Source: Desulfovibrionaceae bacterium (GTDB lineage: Bacteria > Desulfobacterota > Desulfovibrionia > Desulfovibrionales > Desulfovibrionaceae). Taken from it: a stretch of DNA of 52,540 nucleotides. A program made the translations under genes and the position numbers. The notes beneath the pieces are model-generated. The model ran no database searches, had not been told where the DNA came from, and saw nothing but the letters and a program-made list of their open reading frames with translations. Where the stretch lies: assembly GCA_009773665.1 (NCBI GenBank), contig WSYE01000029.1:1-52540 (forward strand). Direction: 5' to 3'. Shown piece by piece: positions 1 to 9,596 of the stretch. Within the stretch, counting starts at the first letter, position 1. Every line of letters starts with the position of its first letter.

Positions 1-3
1 AAG

Positions 4-127
4 CCGAACTGCCACGCACGACGCGAAGCTGAGAGCCGGGTCTGGCGGACCCCAGTTGATCCCAGCAACTCCAACCTCCAGCCCGAATTGCCGCGCACGA
101 CGCGAAGCGAAAAGCCGGGTCTGGGGG
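4..127. repeat. Two imperfect tandem copies, 79-bp period
   Basis: Positions 4-48 and 83-127 are the same sequence at an offset of 79 bases with a handful of mismatches. The core CGCACGACGCGAAGC is identical in both. The first copy may continue left of the window. It lies downstream of the minus-strand DUF255 gene and I see no gene in it. Confidence 0.75.
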
Positions 128-183
128 AGGCTTCTCCCCCAGCGGGTGCAGGGCAGAGCCCTGCCGGGTTCGGGCGGAGCCCG
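121..183 (-). terminator. Triple hairpin downstream of the DUF255 gene
   Basis: Three adjacent perfect hairpins. 121-142 has a 9-bp stem and a 4-base loop. 148-164 has stem GCAGGGC with a 3-base loop. 171-183 has stem CGGGC with a 3-base loop. The last two share a GGGC(A/G)GAGCCC core with the hairpin at 12316-12336. There is no clear U-run, so the function (termination, RNA 3'-end protection or a REP-like element) is inferred. Confidence 0.55.
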
Positions 184-199
184 ATCAGCTCCCTCTCTC

Positions 200-2245
200 T
201 TATCCAAGCATATTCAGCATCTTCGCCGGGTCTGTCGTGGGTGGTTCGCACCTGCCGTCTCGGCAGACGAAGGCAGTGGCCTTGCCGTCCAGGGGGCACA
301 TGCCTGCTGTGTAGGCGGCGAGCGAGGCCAGTTCGCCGCTCTGGTCGCGCTTGAGAATAAGGGTGGAGGGCAGATAGCGCGAGCGGACGGCGGCCAGGAA
401 CGGCTCCAGGGAGGCGTCGTCCGGGCCGGAGAGCACCACGTCCGCGCCGGGCGCGAAGGCGAAGTCCAGCCCGCAGAGCAGCATGGTGAAGCCGGACGGT
501 GCGCGCTCCACGGTCTGGCCCAGGCTGCGCGACAGAAGCGACGCCTGCTCGGCCAAATCATGACGGGAAGCGAGGCGCGAGAGCTTGGTGAGCACCAGCA
601 TGGCCACGGAGTTTCCCGAGGGGATGGCGGCGTCAATGAATTCCTTCTGGCGCACCAGCAGGGTCTCGGCGTCGTGGGCGGTGAAGAAGAACCCGCCGTT
701 TTCGGCGTCCTGGAAGCGTTCGATCATCTGGTCGGTCAGGTCCAGGGAGGCTTGCAGCCAGCCCAGGTCGAAGGTGGCCTGATAGAGTTCCAGAAGCCCC
801 CAGGCCAGAAAGGCGTGGTCGTCCAGATTGGCGGCGATGCGGGCCTCGCCGTCGCGGTAGCGGTGCAGGAGGTTGCCGGACGAATCGCGCAGACGCGCCA
901 GCAGGAAGTCGGCGGCCCGGCCTGCGGCGCCGGCGAGGGCAGGCTCGTCCAGGATGCGGGCGGCCTGGGCCAGGGCGGCGATCATCAGGCCGTTCCAGTC
1001 GGTGAGGATCTTGTCGTCCTTGTGGGGATGCACACGCTTTTCGCGGGCCGCGAAGAGGCGGGCGCGGATGTCCTCCAGGCGTTCGGCCAACTGGGGCGGG
1101 GGCGGCGCGGCCAAGTGGGGGATGTTGGAGCCGGTCTTTTCCTGGGTGGACTCCTCGACGAAGTTGCCGTCCGGCAGCAGGCCGAAGAGGCGCACGAAGA
1201 GGCTCGTGTCTTCTTCGGAGAGCACGGCGCGCGCTTCGTCGATGCTCCAGACGTAGAATTTCCCTTCCTCGCCTTCGCTGTCGGCGTCCTCGGCGCTGAA
1301 GAACGCGCCCTCGGGGCTGGTCATGTCGCGCAGCACGTAGCGGGCGATCTCCTGGGCGGTGCGCTTGAACAGCGGATCGCCCGTGGCCTGGAAGCCCTCG
1401 GCGTAAGCCATGAGCAGCATGGCCTGATCGTAGAGCATCTTTTCGAAGTGGGGCAAAAGCCAGTGCTGATCGGTGGAGTAGCGGTGGAAGCCCAGGCCGA
1501 CGTGGTCGAACAGGCCGCCCAGGCGCATGGCGGTGAGGGTCCGGGCGGCCATGTCCAGGGCCAGGGGCTCACCGGTGCGCTTGTGGTGGCGCAGGAGAAA
1601 GAGCAGCTGGTGCGGCGAGGGGAACTTGGGAGACTGGCCGAAGCCGCCGTGGTCCGGGTCGAAGCGGGAGGCCAGCTGGCGGTAGGCGGTGTCCAGAGTC
1701 TTGGGGCCGGGGCCTTCCTGGGCGGGCGTGGCGCGCTGGTGCTCGGCCAGGGCGTTCAGCACGTTGGCGGCTGCCTGTTCCACCTCGGCTGGGCGGCGCG
1801 TCCAGACCTCGCTGATCTTGGGCAAGAGGTCCATGAGCCCCATGCGTCCGAAGCGGGTGTGCTTGGGGATGTAGGTGGCGGCGAAGAAGGGGCGTCCCTG
1901 ATGGTCGATGAACACGGACAGGGGCCAGCCGCCAGCGCCGGTCATGAGCTGGCAGGCGGTCATGTAGATGTTGTCCAGGTCGGGGCGTTCCTCGCGGTCG
2001 ATCTTCACGGGCACGGCGGTGGCGTTCAGGAGCGCGGCGGCGTCGTGGTCCTCGAAGCATTCGCGTTCCATGACGTGGCACCAGTGGCAGGTGGAGTAGC
2101 CGATGGAGAGAAAGAGGGGCTTGTTCTCGGCTTTGGCTTTGGCGAAGGCCGCGTCTCCCCAGGGAAGCCAGTCCACGGGATTGCGGGCGTGCTGGAGAAG
2201 GTAGGGGCTTTTCTCGTGGATCAGGGCGTTGGCGTGGTCGGGCAT
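200..2245 (-). CDS. DUF255 / YyaL-type thioredoxin-domain protein
   Basis: 681-residue cytoplasmic protein of the DUF255 (YyaL, SPATA20-like) family. An N-terminal thioredoxin-like domain of about 170 residues opens with the typical [16 protein letters not shown] stretch and carries the redox-like motif CHWCHVM (Cys53 and Cys56). The rest resembles the alpha/alpha-barrel region of the family, including [10 protein letters not shown] and the late [12 protein letters not shown] stretch. The reaction catalysed by the family is not established. The ATG has a GGAGG four bases upstream, which supports this start. The gene is divergent from the GGDEF gene at 2371 and ends just before a triple hairpin. 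Confidence 0.93.
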   Translation of the reverse strand: MPDHANALIHEKSPYLLQHARNPVDWLPWGDAAFAKAKAENKPLFLSIGYSTCHWCHVMERECFEDHDAAALLNATAVPVKIDREERPDLDNIYMTACQLMTGAGGWPLSVFIDHQGRPFFAATYIPKHTRFGRMGLMDLLPKISEVWTRRPAEVEQAAANVLNALAEHQRATPAQEGPGPKTLDTAYRQLASRFDPDHGGFGQSPKFPSPHQLLFLLRHHKRTGEPLALDMAARTLTAMRLGGLFDHVGLGFHRYSTDQHWLLPHFEKMLYDQAMLLMAYAEGFQATGDPLFKRTAQEIARYVLRDMTSPEGAFFSAEDADSEGEEGKFYVWSIDEARAVLSEEDTSLFVRLFGLLPDGNFVEESTQEKTGSNIPHLAAPPPPQLAERLEDIRARLFAAREKRVHPHKDDKILTDWNGLMIAALAQAARILDEPALAGAAGRAADFLLARLRDSSGNLLHRYRDGEARIAANLDDHAFLAWGLLELYQATFDLGWLQASLDLTDQMIERFQDAENGGFFFTAHDAETLLVRQKEFIDAAIPSGNSVAMLVLTKLSRLASRHDLAEQASLLSRSLGQTVERAPSGFTMLLCGLDFAFAPGADVVLSGPDDASLEPFLAAVRSRYLPSTLILKRDQSGELASLAAYTAGMCPLDGKATAFVCRDGRCEPPTTDPAKMLNMLG

Positions 2246-2370
2246 GCTGCCTCCGGGCTTTGGTCTTCGGGACCGGATAGACCATTTCGTGCCTGCAAAC
2301 CAGAAAAATTCGTGTTTCTCCTAGTGGTTTTCTTGAGGGGGGTGGTATAGTATCAAATTGGAAAAAGTGT

Positions 2371-4401
2371 ATGAAGCTCAGCGTAAAAGCCTCATTTCTC
2401 CTTTCAGGACTGGTCCTCGCGGTTATCGGGGCGACCAGCCTGTTCCTGCTGGACTACCAGCAGCGTGCGATTACCATTGTCATCAAGCAGGATCTGGAAT
2501 CGGAAGCGACGACGCTTGCGCGCGAAATACGCAGTTTCGTAGATGAGAACTTGAACGACACGAGGGCGATAGCAGGGAACATCCCCCGAGCCCCCCTCGC
2601 CTCAGGTGACCTTGAAGCCGTGCGCGACCACCTAGCCCGGCAGGCGTCCTTTTATCCGAAATTCGAGAACGGTCTGTTCCTGCTGGACGAGAACGGCAAC
2701 TTCCTCACCGACTATCCCTATCATCCGGAACTTCAAGGCCAGCCCTTCGCCCACCGGGACTACTTCCAGCGCACCAGGGCGCGCGCGCGGGGCGTGATCG
2801 GCGATCCGTACGTGTCGACGCGTACCGGACTGCCCGTCCTCACCTTCACGGCTCCCATTTTCTCCCCGTCGGGACAGTTGCTGGCGGTGCTGGGGGCGTC
2901 GGTGAACCTTCTGTCGCCCTGGGCGCTGGGTGAGCAGCAACAGCGCAAGATCGGCCAGAGCGGGTACGTGTACATGGTGGACCGCAACCGCCAGTTTCTG
3001 ATGCACCCCGACAAATCCAAGATCCTGCGCTCACTGGAGGCGGGCCGCAACCCATTCCTGGACAGGGCGGTGCAGGGGTATGAGGGCGGGGGGGAGACGG
3101 TGAACAGCATGGGCGTGCCGGTGCTGATCGCTTCGCGGCAATTGCCTGCGCTGGGTTGGGTCGTGCTGGCGCAACTCCCCCAGAAGGAAGCTCTTGCCAC
3201 CACGCGCAACGGTCTGGCGGCCGTGGGTATATTCTTTTTCGCGGCGCTGACCGTGGTGCTGCCGGTGGGCTTTTTCGCCATGCGCAGGATCGTCAAACCG
3301 CTTGAGGCGCTGGAGCACGCGGCGCTGATCATCAGCCAGGACCTGCGCAAGGCGGAGGGAGCCCTCACCAGGCCGTTCGCCTCAAGCGCCCTGGACGCCC
3401 TGCGGACCATGCGCTCCTCCGACGAGATCGGCAGGCTGGCGCGGGCCTTCTTCCAATTGTCCGTGCGGCTGAAGCAGACCTTGTCCTCCCTGCGAACCGC
3501 AGCCGAGGACTGGGAGCGTACCTTCTCGTCCGTGCAGGAAGCCGTGCTGGTGCTGGATGGTGAGGGCAAGATACTGCGCGTGAACCGCGTGGCCGAAGAT
3601 CTTTTCCGCGTGCTGCGCGAGGAGGCCCTGGGAAGACCATGGCGTGAGATCCTGGCCATGGGGGAGAGCGCGCCCGAGGATTGGCCCACCATCCTGACGC
3701 TCAAAGGCTCAGGGCGCTTCAAGCTGACCAGCACCCTGCCGGGTGTTCCGGGCCGGTTCGAACTGTCCTTCTCCATGATCCAGGGGCGCAGGGAGGCCAA
3801 AGGGTTCCTGCTCATGGTGCTGGACGTCACCGAGAAGATCCAGGCCGAGGAGCGCATCCGTGACCTGGCCTTCCACGACTCGTTGACCCGCCTGCCCAAC
3901 CGGCTGCTGCTGGCGGACCGCCTGGAGCAGGCCATTGCCACTGCGGACCGCAACAACTCCAAGGTGGGGGTGCTTTTTGTGGATCTGGACGATTTCAAGC
4001 GGGTCAACGACACCTTCGGCCACAAGGTGGGTGACGAGCTGCTCAGGCAGACGGGCAAACGGCTGAGCGCGTGCCTGCGCTCCAACGACACCCTGGCCCG
4101 CTACGCCGGAGACGAGTTCGTGGCCGTGCTCATGGACCTGAAGGACCCGGCCGAGGCGGCCAGCATCGCCTCGCGCATGCTGGAGTCGGTGGCCGAGCCG
4201 TTCGACCTGTCGGGAAAGCTGGTCCGCATCGGGGTGAGCATCGGCATCGCGGTCTATCCCGAAGACGGTCTGGAAGGCTCCCTGCTGCTCAACCACGCCG
4301 ACAGGGCCATGTACCGAGCCAAGGGCCGGGGCAAGAACAGCTTCTGGTTCGCCGATGGAGTCGTCCTGGACGACAGCTCGTCATCCTTCCCCAGGCAGTA
4401 G
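2371..4401 (+). CDS. Membrane Cache-HAMP-PAS-GGDEF diguanylate cyclase
   Basis: 676-residue inner-membrane sensor predicted to make c-di-GMP. TM1 is at about residues 8-27, a periplasmic double-Cache region at 28-280, and TM2 at about 282-304. These are followed by a HAMP-like linker, a PAS domain at about 380-490 and a C-terminal GGDEF domain from about 500. The active-site motif is AGDEF (579-583), an accepted variant of GGDEF. An RxxD inhibitory site (RSND, 570-573) lies five residues before it, so product inhibition is likely. No EAL domain follows. The ligand cannot be told from sequence. The ribosome site (GGAAAA) is weak, but the start fits the membrane anchor. Confidence 0.93.
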   Translation: MKLSVKASFLLSGLVLAVIGATSLFLLDYQQRAITIVIKQDLESEATTLAREIRSFVDENLNDTRAIAGNIPRAPLASGDLEAVRDHLARQASFYPKFENGLFLLDENGNFLTDYPYHPELQGQPFAHRDYFQRTRARARGVIGDPYVSTRTGLPVLTFTAPIFSPSGQLLAVLGASVNLLSPWALGEQQQRKIGQSGYVYMVDRNRQFLMHPDKSKILRSLEAGRNPFLDRAVQGYEGGGETVNSMGVPVLIASRQLPALGWVVLAQLPQKEALATTRNGLAAVGIFFFAALTVVLPVGFFAMRRIVKPLEALEHAALIISQDLRKAEGALTRPFASSALDALRTMRSSDEIGRLARAFFQLSVRLKQTLSSLRTAAEDWERTFSSVQEAVLVLDGEGKILRVNRVAEDLFRVLREEALGRPWREILAMGESAPEDWPTILTLKGSGRFKLTSTLPGVPGRFELSFSMIQGRREAKGFLLMVLDVTEKIQAEERIRDLAFHDSLTRLPNRLLLADRLEQAIATADRNNSKVGVLFVDLDDFKRVNDTFGHKVGDELLRQTGKRLSACLRSNDTLARYAGDEFVAVLMDLKDPAEAASIASRMLESVAEPFDLSGKLVRIGVSIGIAVYPEDGLEGSLLLNHADRAMYRAKGRGKNSFWFADGVVLDDSSSSFPRQ

Positions 4402-4481
4402 CCGCCCTCTCTCTGCCCAGACGCACGCGCGTCCGGGCTATCTCCTTCCTCGCCGGGATGTCCGGTTTCATCAAGTCCGCT

Positions 4482-5183
4482 CTATCTGGGCAACGCCCCG
4501 TTATTGATATCGATGCAGGTGCCGTTGATATACTCCGGGCAGTCCGTGGCCAGCCAGACCATGGCCTCGGCCACTTCGTCCGCACGCGCAAAGCGCCCGG
4601 TGTACACGGCCTGCAGGATGGCCTTGCGGCGTTCCAACGGGATGGTGTGGAGCATGTCCGTCTCCACGGGGCCTGCGGCTACGGCGTTTACCACCACGCC
4701 CTTGCCCCCGAGCAGCTTGGCGAAGCTCTTGGTGGCGTTTACCAGCGCCGCCTTGCTGATGCCGTACCAGACGTCCGGGTGCCCGGTGTGTGCGGCCACG
4801 GAGGCGTTGTTCACGATCCTGCCGCCGCCGTTCTGCACCATGGACGCGCTTGCCTCGCGCATGAGGGCCACCGGGGCCTCGACGTTTATGCGCATCAGCA
4901 TGTCGGACTTCTCGCGCGGATAATCGGTGTAGGGCAGGGCGTACATGATGCCAGCGTTGTTCAAGAGCACGTCGATGTCGCCGATGTCCGCCACCAGGGC
5001 CGGGATGTCCTCTATACGCGAAAGGTCGAAGACGATGGTCCTGACGCCCGTGTGCGAGGCCAGGGGAAAGCCAGAAAAGTCGCGCGCGACAACGCACACG
5101 TTAAAGCCCTTGTCCAGAAGCATCCGGGTCGCTTCCAGGCCGATGCCCTTGTTTCCGCCGGTGACGACTGCGGTCTTGTTCAT
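4482..5183 (-). CDS. Short-chain dehydrogenase/reductase (SDR)
   Basis: 233-residue classical SDR with an NAD(P)-binding Rossmann fold. The cofactor motif TGGNKGIG is at residues 8-15 and the structural motif NNAG is near residue 75. The catalytic triad is Ser128, Tyr140 and Lys144 in WYGISK. The ending, with a WLATDCPEYINGT stretch, is typical of the family. The basic residue in NKGIG hints at NADP preference, but the substrate is unknown. An AAAGGAT lies upstream of the ATG. The gene stands alone, convergent with the GGDEF gene. Confidence 0.92.
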   Translation of the reverse strand: MNKTAVVTGGNKGIGLEATRMLLDKGFNVCVVARDFSGFPLASHTGVRTIVFDLSRIEDIPALVADIGDIDVLLNNAGIMYALPYTDYPREKSDMLMRINVEAPVALMREASASMVQNGGGRIVNNASVAAHTGHPDVWYGISKAALVNATKSFAKLLGGKGVVVNAVAAGPVETDMLHTIPLERRKAILQAVYTGRFARADEVAEAMVWLATDCPEYINGTCIDINNGALPR

Positions 5184-5257
5184 GGGGAAATCCTTTCAGA
5201 GAAACGAGAGTGTTCTCGTGCGGCGTCTCAAAAAACACTCACACAGGTTGCACGCCT

Positions 5258-5318
5258 AAACCAAGAGAACCAGTTGTTTTGTTTGCGAAAAATATGTTCG
5301 TGTTTTTCGCAAACGCGA
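5258..5318 (-). repeat. Dispersed hairpin element, copy A
   Basis: A 12-bp perfect stem (5281-5292 with 5303-5314) encloses ten bases that can pair further to leave a GAAC tetraloop on the minus strand. On that strand the hairpin is followed by TGGTTCTCTTGGTTT (complement of 5258-5272). It begins six bases after the ydcF-like stop codon, so it could act as that gene's 3' hairpin. Related copies lie at 28652-28708 and 45541-45601. The stem differs between copies by paired changes. Confidence 0.8.
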
Positions 5319-5320
5319 CG

Positions 5321-5965
5321 CTAGTTGACGGCAGGAGCGGAACGGAACCGCCCGCCCAGCATGTAGAAAATGGTCTTGGGAATCTCCAGCAGCACGATCC
5401 TGGCCGATTCCTGGTTCTTCCACCAGGCGGTGGCGATCCTCTCCGAGGGAGTGCCCACCACGCGTATCTGCCAGCCGGGCAGGGCGTCGGTGAAGACCAT
5501 GCGCGCGCGGCGCACGTGGTAGGGCGAGGTGACCACCAGCAGCGACCCCGGTTCCTTGCCCAGTTGCGCGGTCAGCGCCTCGGCCTCCTGGGCGGTGCTG
5601 AGCAGGTCGTCCCCGAAGTATTCCATGGCCTCGTCCGGGACGCCCTTCTTGCGCAGGATGGACTTGTAGAGCTCCTCGCGCCTGGGGAAGGCGATGTGGT
5701 TCTGGTCCAGCACGCGCTCACTGGGCCAACGGGCCACACGCCCGATATACACCTTCTTGGCCATGCCCAGTTGGTAGAGTTCCGCGCCGTAGGCCGCGCG
5801 GTTGAAGTTGCCGCCCAGCACCACCATGGCGTCGCTGCGTACGGGCGGGTCGCCGGTCTGGAGCCAGTAACCCGCCGAGAGCAGAAGCCCTACGCCGATG
5901 ACCACGGCGGCCAGCAGCAGGTGTTCGCCGACATGGACCACGGCTTTCAGGCTGGTGCGCATCAT
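5321..5965 (-). CDS. DUF218 (YdcF/SanA/ElyC-type) membrane protein
   Basis: 214-residue protein with one N-terminal membrane segment (about residues 15-34) and a DUF218 domain. Typical signs are AMVVLGG near residue 46, a central acidic region, and the [15 protein letters not shown] motif. Family members act in envelope processes (ElyC, SanA), but the biochemical role is unclear. The start is set by a 4-base ATGA overlap with the end of tgt, which implies translational coupling. A longer reading upstream would lie entirely inside tgt and was not used. The hairpin element at 5281-5314 follows the stop. Confidence 0.9.
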   Translation of the reverse strand: MMRTSLKAVVHVGEHLLLAAVVIGVGLLLSAGYWLQTGDPPVRSDAMVVLGGNFNRAAYGAELYQLGMAKKVYIGRVARWPSERVLDQNHIAFPRREELYKSILRKKGVPDEAMEYFGDDLLSTAQEAEALTAQLGKEPGSLLVVTSPYHVRRARMVFTDALPGWQIRVVGTPSERIATAWWKNQESARIVLLEIPKTIFYMLGGRFRSAPAVN

Positions 5966-7134
5966 GGCGTTGTCCTCGGTGCGAACACCTCCTGGTAGTG
6001 CGACTTGTAGGCCGCGAAACGTCCCTGGGCGATGGCCTCGCGCGCGCCCCGGGTCAGCTCCAGGAAGAAGTGCACGTTGTGGATGGTGTTCAGCCGGTAG
6101 GAGAGCAGTTCCTGCGCCCGGAAGAGGTGGCACAGGTAGGCCTTGGAGAAGGTGCGGCAGGTGTAGCAGGTGCAGTCCGGGTCCAGGGGGGAGTCGTCCT
6201 CCCTGTATTCCACACGCTTGATGTTCACCTGGCCTCTGCTGGTGTAGAGCGTGCCGTTGCGGGCGTTTCGCGTTGGCAGCACGCAATCGAACATGTCGAT
6301 GCCGTTGGCGATGCCCTCCAGGATGTCCAGGGGCTTGCCCACGCCCATGAGGTAGCGCGGCTTTTCTGCGGGCAAAAGCGGCGCGGTGTGGCCCATGAGA
6401 TCGTACATCTCCGGCGTGGACTCGCCCACGGACAGGCCGCCGATGGCGTGGCCTTCGAAGCCCATGGAGCAGATGGCCTCGGCGCTTCTGGCGCGAAGGT
6501 CCTTGAAGAAGCCGCCCTGCACGATGCCGAACACCAACTGGCCGTTACGGCCCGGCTCGTGATTATCGCGCGAGCGCGCCGCCCAGGCGTGGGTCAGGTC
6601 CAGGGATTTTTCGGTGTAGGCGTGGTCCGCGCCGTAGGGCACGCACTCGTCCAGCACCATCATGATGTCCGAGCCGAGATTGCGCTGGATGTCCAGGACC
6701 TTCTCGGGCGTGAAAAAGTGTTTGGAGCCGTCCAGGTGTGAGCGGAATTCCACGCCGTCTGGCTTCAATTTGCGCAGCTCGGACAGGGAGAACACCTGAT
6801 AGCCGCCCGAATCCGTGAGGATGGGGCGGTCCCAGCCCATGAATTTATGCAGGCCGCCCCTGCGCGCGACCAGCTCGTCGCCGGGGCGCAGGTACAGGTG
6901 GTAGGTGTTGCCCAGGATGATCTGGGAGCCTGCGTCTTTCAGGTCCTGCGGGCACAGGGATTTCACCGTGCCCACTGTGCCCACGGGCATGAAAGCCGGG
7001 GTGCGCACCACGCCGTGGGCGGTGTGCAGCTCGCCCAGGCGGGCGGGGCCGTCGGTGGCCTGGATGGTGAAAGTTCCTGGGGCCTTGGCGTCAGCAGGGG
7101 CATGGGACATGGCGGAAGTGTCGAGGGTATTCAT
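5962..7134 (-). CDS. tgt: Queuine tRNA-ribosyltransferase
   Basis: 390-residue tRNA-guanine transglycosylase. It exchanges guanine-34 of GUN anticodons for preQ1 in queuosine synthesis. Visible family signs are [12 protein letters not shown] with the general-acid Asp, FGIVQGG, a [12 protein letters not shown] stretch with the nucleophilic Asp, and the C-terminal zinc site CTCYTC with a downstream His. The chosen ATG lies five bases after the nth stop codon. The SD-like GGAAG is within the nth 3' end. A few extra N-terminal residues could be non-native if the ATG at 7110 is used. The gene is coupled to the downstream DUF218 gene. Confidence 0.96.
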   Translation of the reverse strand: MNTLDTSAMSHAPADAKAPGTFTIQATDGPARLGELHTAHGVVRTPAFMPVGTVGTVKSLCPQDLKDAGSQIILGNTYHLYLRPGDELVARRGGLHKFMGWDRPILTDSGGYQVFSLSELRKLKPDGVEFRSHLDGSKHFFTPEKVLDIQRNLGSDIMMVLDECVPYGADHAYTEKSLDLTHAWAARSRDNHEPGRNGQLVFGIVQGGFFKDLRARSAEAICSMGFEGHAIGGLSVGESTPEMYDLMGHTAPLLPAEKPRYLMGVGKPLDILEGIANGIDMFDCVLPTRNARNGTLYTSRGQVNIKRVEYREDDSPLDPDCTCYTCRTFSKAYLCHLFRAQELLSYRLNTIHNVHFFLELTRGAREAIAQGRFAAYKSHYQEVFAPRTTP

Positions 7135-7139
7135 ATCGC

Positions 7140-7738
7140 TTACTTCCCGGCCACGCCGCACTTGGGGCAGATGTCTTCCAGTTCGCAGGACGGGCACTTG
7201 GGCGTTCTGGCCGGGCAGACCTCGCGACCGAAGTAGACCAGCATGTTGTTGATCTCGCCCCAGTGTTCACGCGGGTAAAGCGGCATCAGGTCGCGCTCGA
7301 TCTTCACGGCGTCCTTGGCGTCGGTGAGGCCCAGGCGGTAGGCCAGCCGGGTCACGTGGGTGTCCACCGCGATGCCCTCGTGTATGCCGAACGAGTTGGA
7401 CATCACGATGTTGGCGGTCTTGCGGGCCACGCCGGGCAGGGTGACAAGCTCCGCCAGGGTGCGGGGCACCTCACCGCCGAACACGTCCATCACGCGCTTG
7501 GCCGCGCCGATAAGGTTCTTGGCTTTGTTGTGGTAGAACCCGGTGGAGCGGACAAGCCGGGCCAGCGGGCGAAGAGGTTCGGCGTGACCATGTTCACGCG
7601 CGCGTCGGTGCATTGGGCGGCCAGCACGGTGGCCACCAGGAGCTCCCAGGCGTTGGCGTGGTCCAGGGCAGGGGCGGTCTTGGGATATCTGAGGCGCAGG
7701 CGCGCGAAGATGATGGGGGCGCGTTCGGTTGACGTCAT
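7140..7738 (-). pseudogene. nth: Endonuclease III, broken by internal deletion
   Basis: Two reading frames together encode Nth, the Fe-S DNA glycosylase/AP lyase for oxidised pyrimidines. The first frame, from the ATG at 7738, gives the N-terminus through LLVATVLAAQCTDARVN and LFARWPG. The second resumes at LVRSTGFYHNKAKNL. It carries the helix-hairpin-helix LPGVARKTANIVM with the catalytic Lys, the Asp in VDTHVTRLA, and the CX6CX2CX5C cluster. The frames meet near 7550-7570. From memory of the family, about 15-20 residues that normally lie between these blocks are missing, so this is a deletion that is not a multiple of three. It is either a real null allele or an assembly error. Confidence 0.82.
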
Positions 7739-7801
7739 GCCCGGTGGGATAGCCGAAAGCCGGGCGGGGAGCAATGTTGTGGAACACGAACGCTTTCCGT
7801 C

Positions 7802-8866
7802 TCAGGGAGTCTGCCACCCCTCGCCCACGTCCATCACGCGGAAAGCCTCCTGGGAGACGCCCTGTTCGCAGCGCGCCTTGGCCAGATCATACAGGGGCGT
7901 GTCGATGCCCTCGTCGGTCAGCTTGAACACTCCGTGGTGAGTGGCCACAGCGTGGTGCGCGCCCAGGTCGCGCATGGCCAGGACGGCCTCCTCGGGGTTC
8001 ATGTGGGCAGGGGCCATGAACCAGCGCGGCTCATAAGCCCCTATTGGCAAGATCGCCACGCGCATGGTCCCGAAGCGCGAGCGGATCAGCCGGAAAGCCT
8101 CGCCCGCGCCGTAGCCCGTGTCGCCGAAAAAGCCGACGGCGCCGCCGGGGGCTTCCAGCACGAAAGAGCACCACAGGGCCTTGCGACGGTCGAACACGCC
8201 CCTGGCCGACCAGTGGTGCGCCGGGGCGGCATGAACCCGCAGGGACGCTCCAAAATTCGCGCAGTCCCACCAGTCGAGCTCCTCGCACACGCGCCGTCCC
8301 AGCGCCCGGTCGATGAGCGCGGCGTTGCCAAGGGGCGCGATAATGCGCGGGCGGTGGCGCTTCCACAGGGCGGTGAGCGTGGGCAGGTCCAGGTGGTCGT
8401 AGTGGTTGTGGCTGACCAGCACCGCGTCGATGGGCGGCAGCATGTCCAGGGGGAGGCCGGGCTTTCGCGCGCGTTTGGGACCTATGAGAAGCGGGCCGGT
8501 GCGGTCAGACCAGACCGGATCGGTGAGGACGTTCACCCCGGCGGTCTGGATGAGCGTCGTGGAGTGGCCGATATACGTGATGCGCAGTTCGTCGCCATGA
8601 ACGCGCTCGGGCGGGATGTCCTGCCGGGTGTTCGGCACATGGGCGGGCCAGGGTGTGGAGCGCGAGGTGAACTTCCAGCGGAGCAGGTCCGCGACATTCC
8701 GGTCCTCGGTGGGCCATGGCGTATGGAATCGCTGGCCGTCGAAGTGATCGGAATGCGGATAGGGGCGCGCGCGATTTGCGCTCGATACACCCGAACAGGC
8801 CGGGCCGGTCGCGGCACCGTCCCCTGGGATGAAGCGTGCGAAAAATCTCTGAATGAACTGCTGCAT
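7802..8866 (-). CDS. Metallo-beta-lactamase-fold hydrolase, NAPE-PLD/UlaG-like
   Basis: 354-residue metal-dependent hydrolase. The zinc motif HNHYDHLD is at 153-160. Before it come YIGHSTTLI and LTDPVWSDR, and after it GDTGYG and a late THHG, the pattern of the NAPE-PLD and RomA-type branch of the fold. Substrates could be phospholipid-derived phosphodiesters, but this cannot be read from the sequence. The start was chosen at the Met before QQFIQRFFARF because the upstream extension runs through the strong hairpin at 8945-8975. No convincing Shine-Dalgarno is seen. The gene lies on the same strand downstream of pdaD but beyond a terminator. Confidence 0.88.
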   Translation of the reverse strand: MQQFIQRFFARFIPGDGAATGPACSGVSSANRARPYPHSDHFDGQRFHTPWPTEDRNVADLLRWKFTSRSTPWPAHVPNTRQDIPPERVHGDELRITYIGHSTTLIQTAGVNVLTDPVWSDRTGPLLIGPKRARKPGLPLDMLPPIDAVLVSHNHYDHLDLPTLTALWKRHRPRIIAPLGNAALIDRALGRRVCEELDWWDCANFGASLRVHAAPAHHWSARGVFDRRKALWCSFVLEAPGGAVGFFGDTGYGAGEAFRLIRSRFGTMRVAILPIGAYEPRWFMAPAHMNPEEAVLAMRDLGAHHAVATHHGVFKLTDEGIDTPLYDLAKARCEQGVSQEAFRVMDVGEGWQTP

Positions 8867-8944
8867 GACGACCGTCTTTGCCGAATGTTTGCGAAGCGCT
8901 CCGTCCGGATAATTCCCCGGACGCCTCCAGGCAAGCCGGACCAC

Positions 8945-8975
8945 AAAAAAAGCCCCGCATGAGCGGGGCTTTTTT
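8945..8975 (-). terminator. Rho-independent terminator of pdaD
   Basis: Stem AGCCCCGC (8951-8958) pairs perfectly with 8963-8970 around an ATGA loop. It is flanked by an A-run on one side and a T-run on the other, so it can work in both directions. It lies 20 bases after the pdaD stop codon. Confidence 0.93.
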
Positions 8976-8994
8976 GATCGATTTGCAGCTGCGC

Positions 8995-9549
8995 TTACGG
9001 CAGGAACACCACGGCGGAGATGGTGGTGGTCCACATGCCGGAGACGCCCTGGGTGACGCTGGGCCACGAGGTGGATTCGATGATCTTGCCGGACATCATG
9101 TAGATCTCGCGGCGTTCGTCGTAGGCGGTCTCGGGATCGAAGTCGATGCCCAGAGTGGTGGCCAGCATGGTGGAGGCCAGGTCCTCGGCGAAGTCGCCGA
9201 TTTCCTTCTCTTCCTTGCCGAAGGAGGTGTGCTCGGAAATGTATCCGTAGTGGTCCTTGCTGGCGGGGAAGGCCATGCCCACGGCGGAACCGACCAAACG
9301 GCCCTTCTCGTCAGTGGCGTTGCGGGCCATCACGCAGAAGGTGATCTGACCTGGGTTGAGCAACTGCGTGCCCTCTTCCATGGTGAGGAGAGTGCAGTTG
9401 GGGGGATAGATGCTCGACACGTACACCAGGTTCAGCTTTTCGATTCCGGCATCGCGAAGGGCGAGCTCGAAGGATTGCAGCTTATTCTTGTGACGGCCAA
9501 GGCCTCGGGTGAAGAAGGCTTTGGTCGGGACGAACGTTTGTCCGAACAT
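8995..9549 (-). CDS. pdaD: Pyruvoyl-dependent arginine decarboxylase
   Basis: 184-residue protein of the PvlArgDC family, which converts arginine to agmatine, the first step of polyamine synthesis. The proenzyme cleaves itself at a Ser-Ser bond to create the pyruvoyl group; here the pair is Ser45-Ser46 in [11 protein letters not shown]. Other family signs are the N-terminal [19 protein letters not shown] region and a central [15 protein letters not shown] lies seven bases before the ATG. It sits 47 bases downstream of the SPOR gene and behind argS. The strong hairpin at 8945-8975 follows the stop. Confidence 0.93.
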   Translation of the reverse strand: MFGQTFVPTKAFFTRGLGRHKNKLQSFELALRDAGIEKLNLVYVSSIYPPNCTLLTMEEGTQLLNPGQITFCVMARNATDEKGRLVGSAVGMAFPASKDHYGYISEHTSFGKEEKEIGDFAEDLASTMLATTLGIDFDPETAYDERREIYMMSGKIIESTSWPSVTQGVSGMWTTTISAVVFLP

Positions 9550-9596
9550 TGGAAGTCCTCCGTGGGAGTGCCTCCCCGCCTTGCGGGGGAAACGAG

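Noticed and set aside
56-2350. 764-codon plus-strand reading opposite the DUF255 gene
   Set aside because: It is an antisense shadow in high-GC DNA: Gly/Val/Gln-rich, no domain, no ribosome site. The minus-strand gene has clear motifs.
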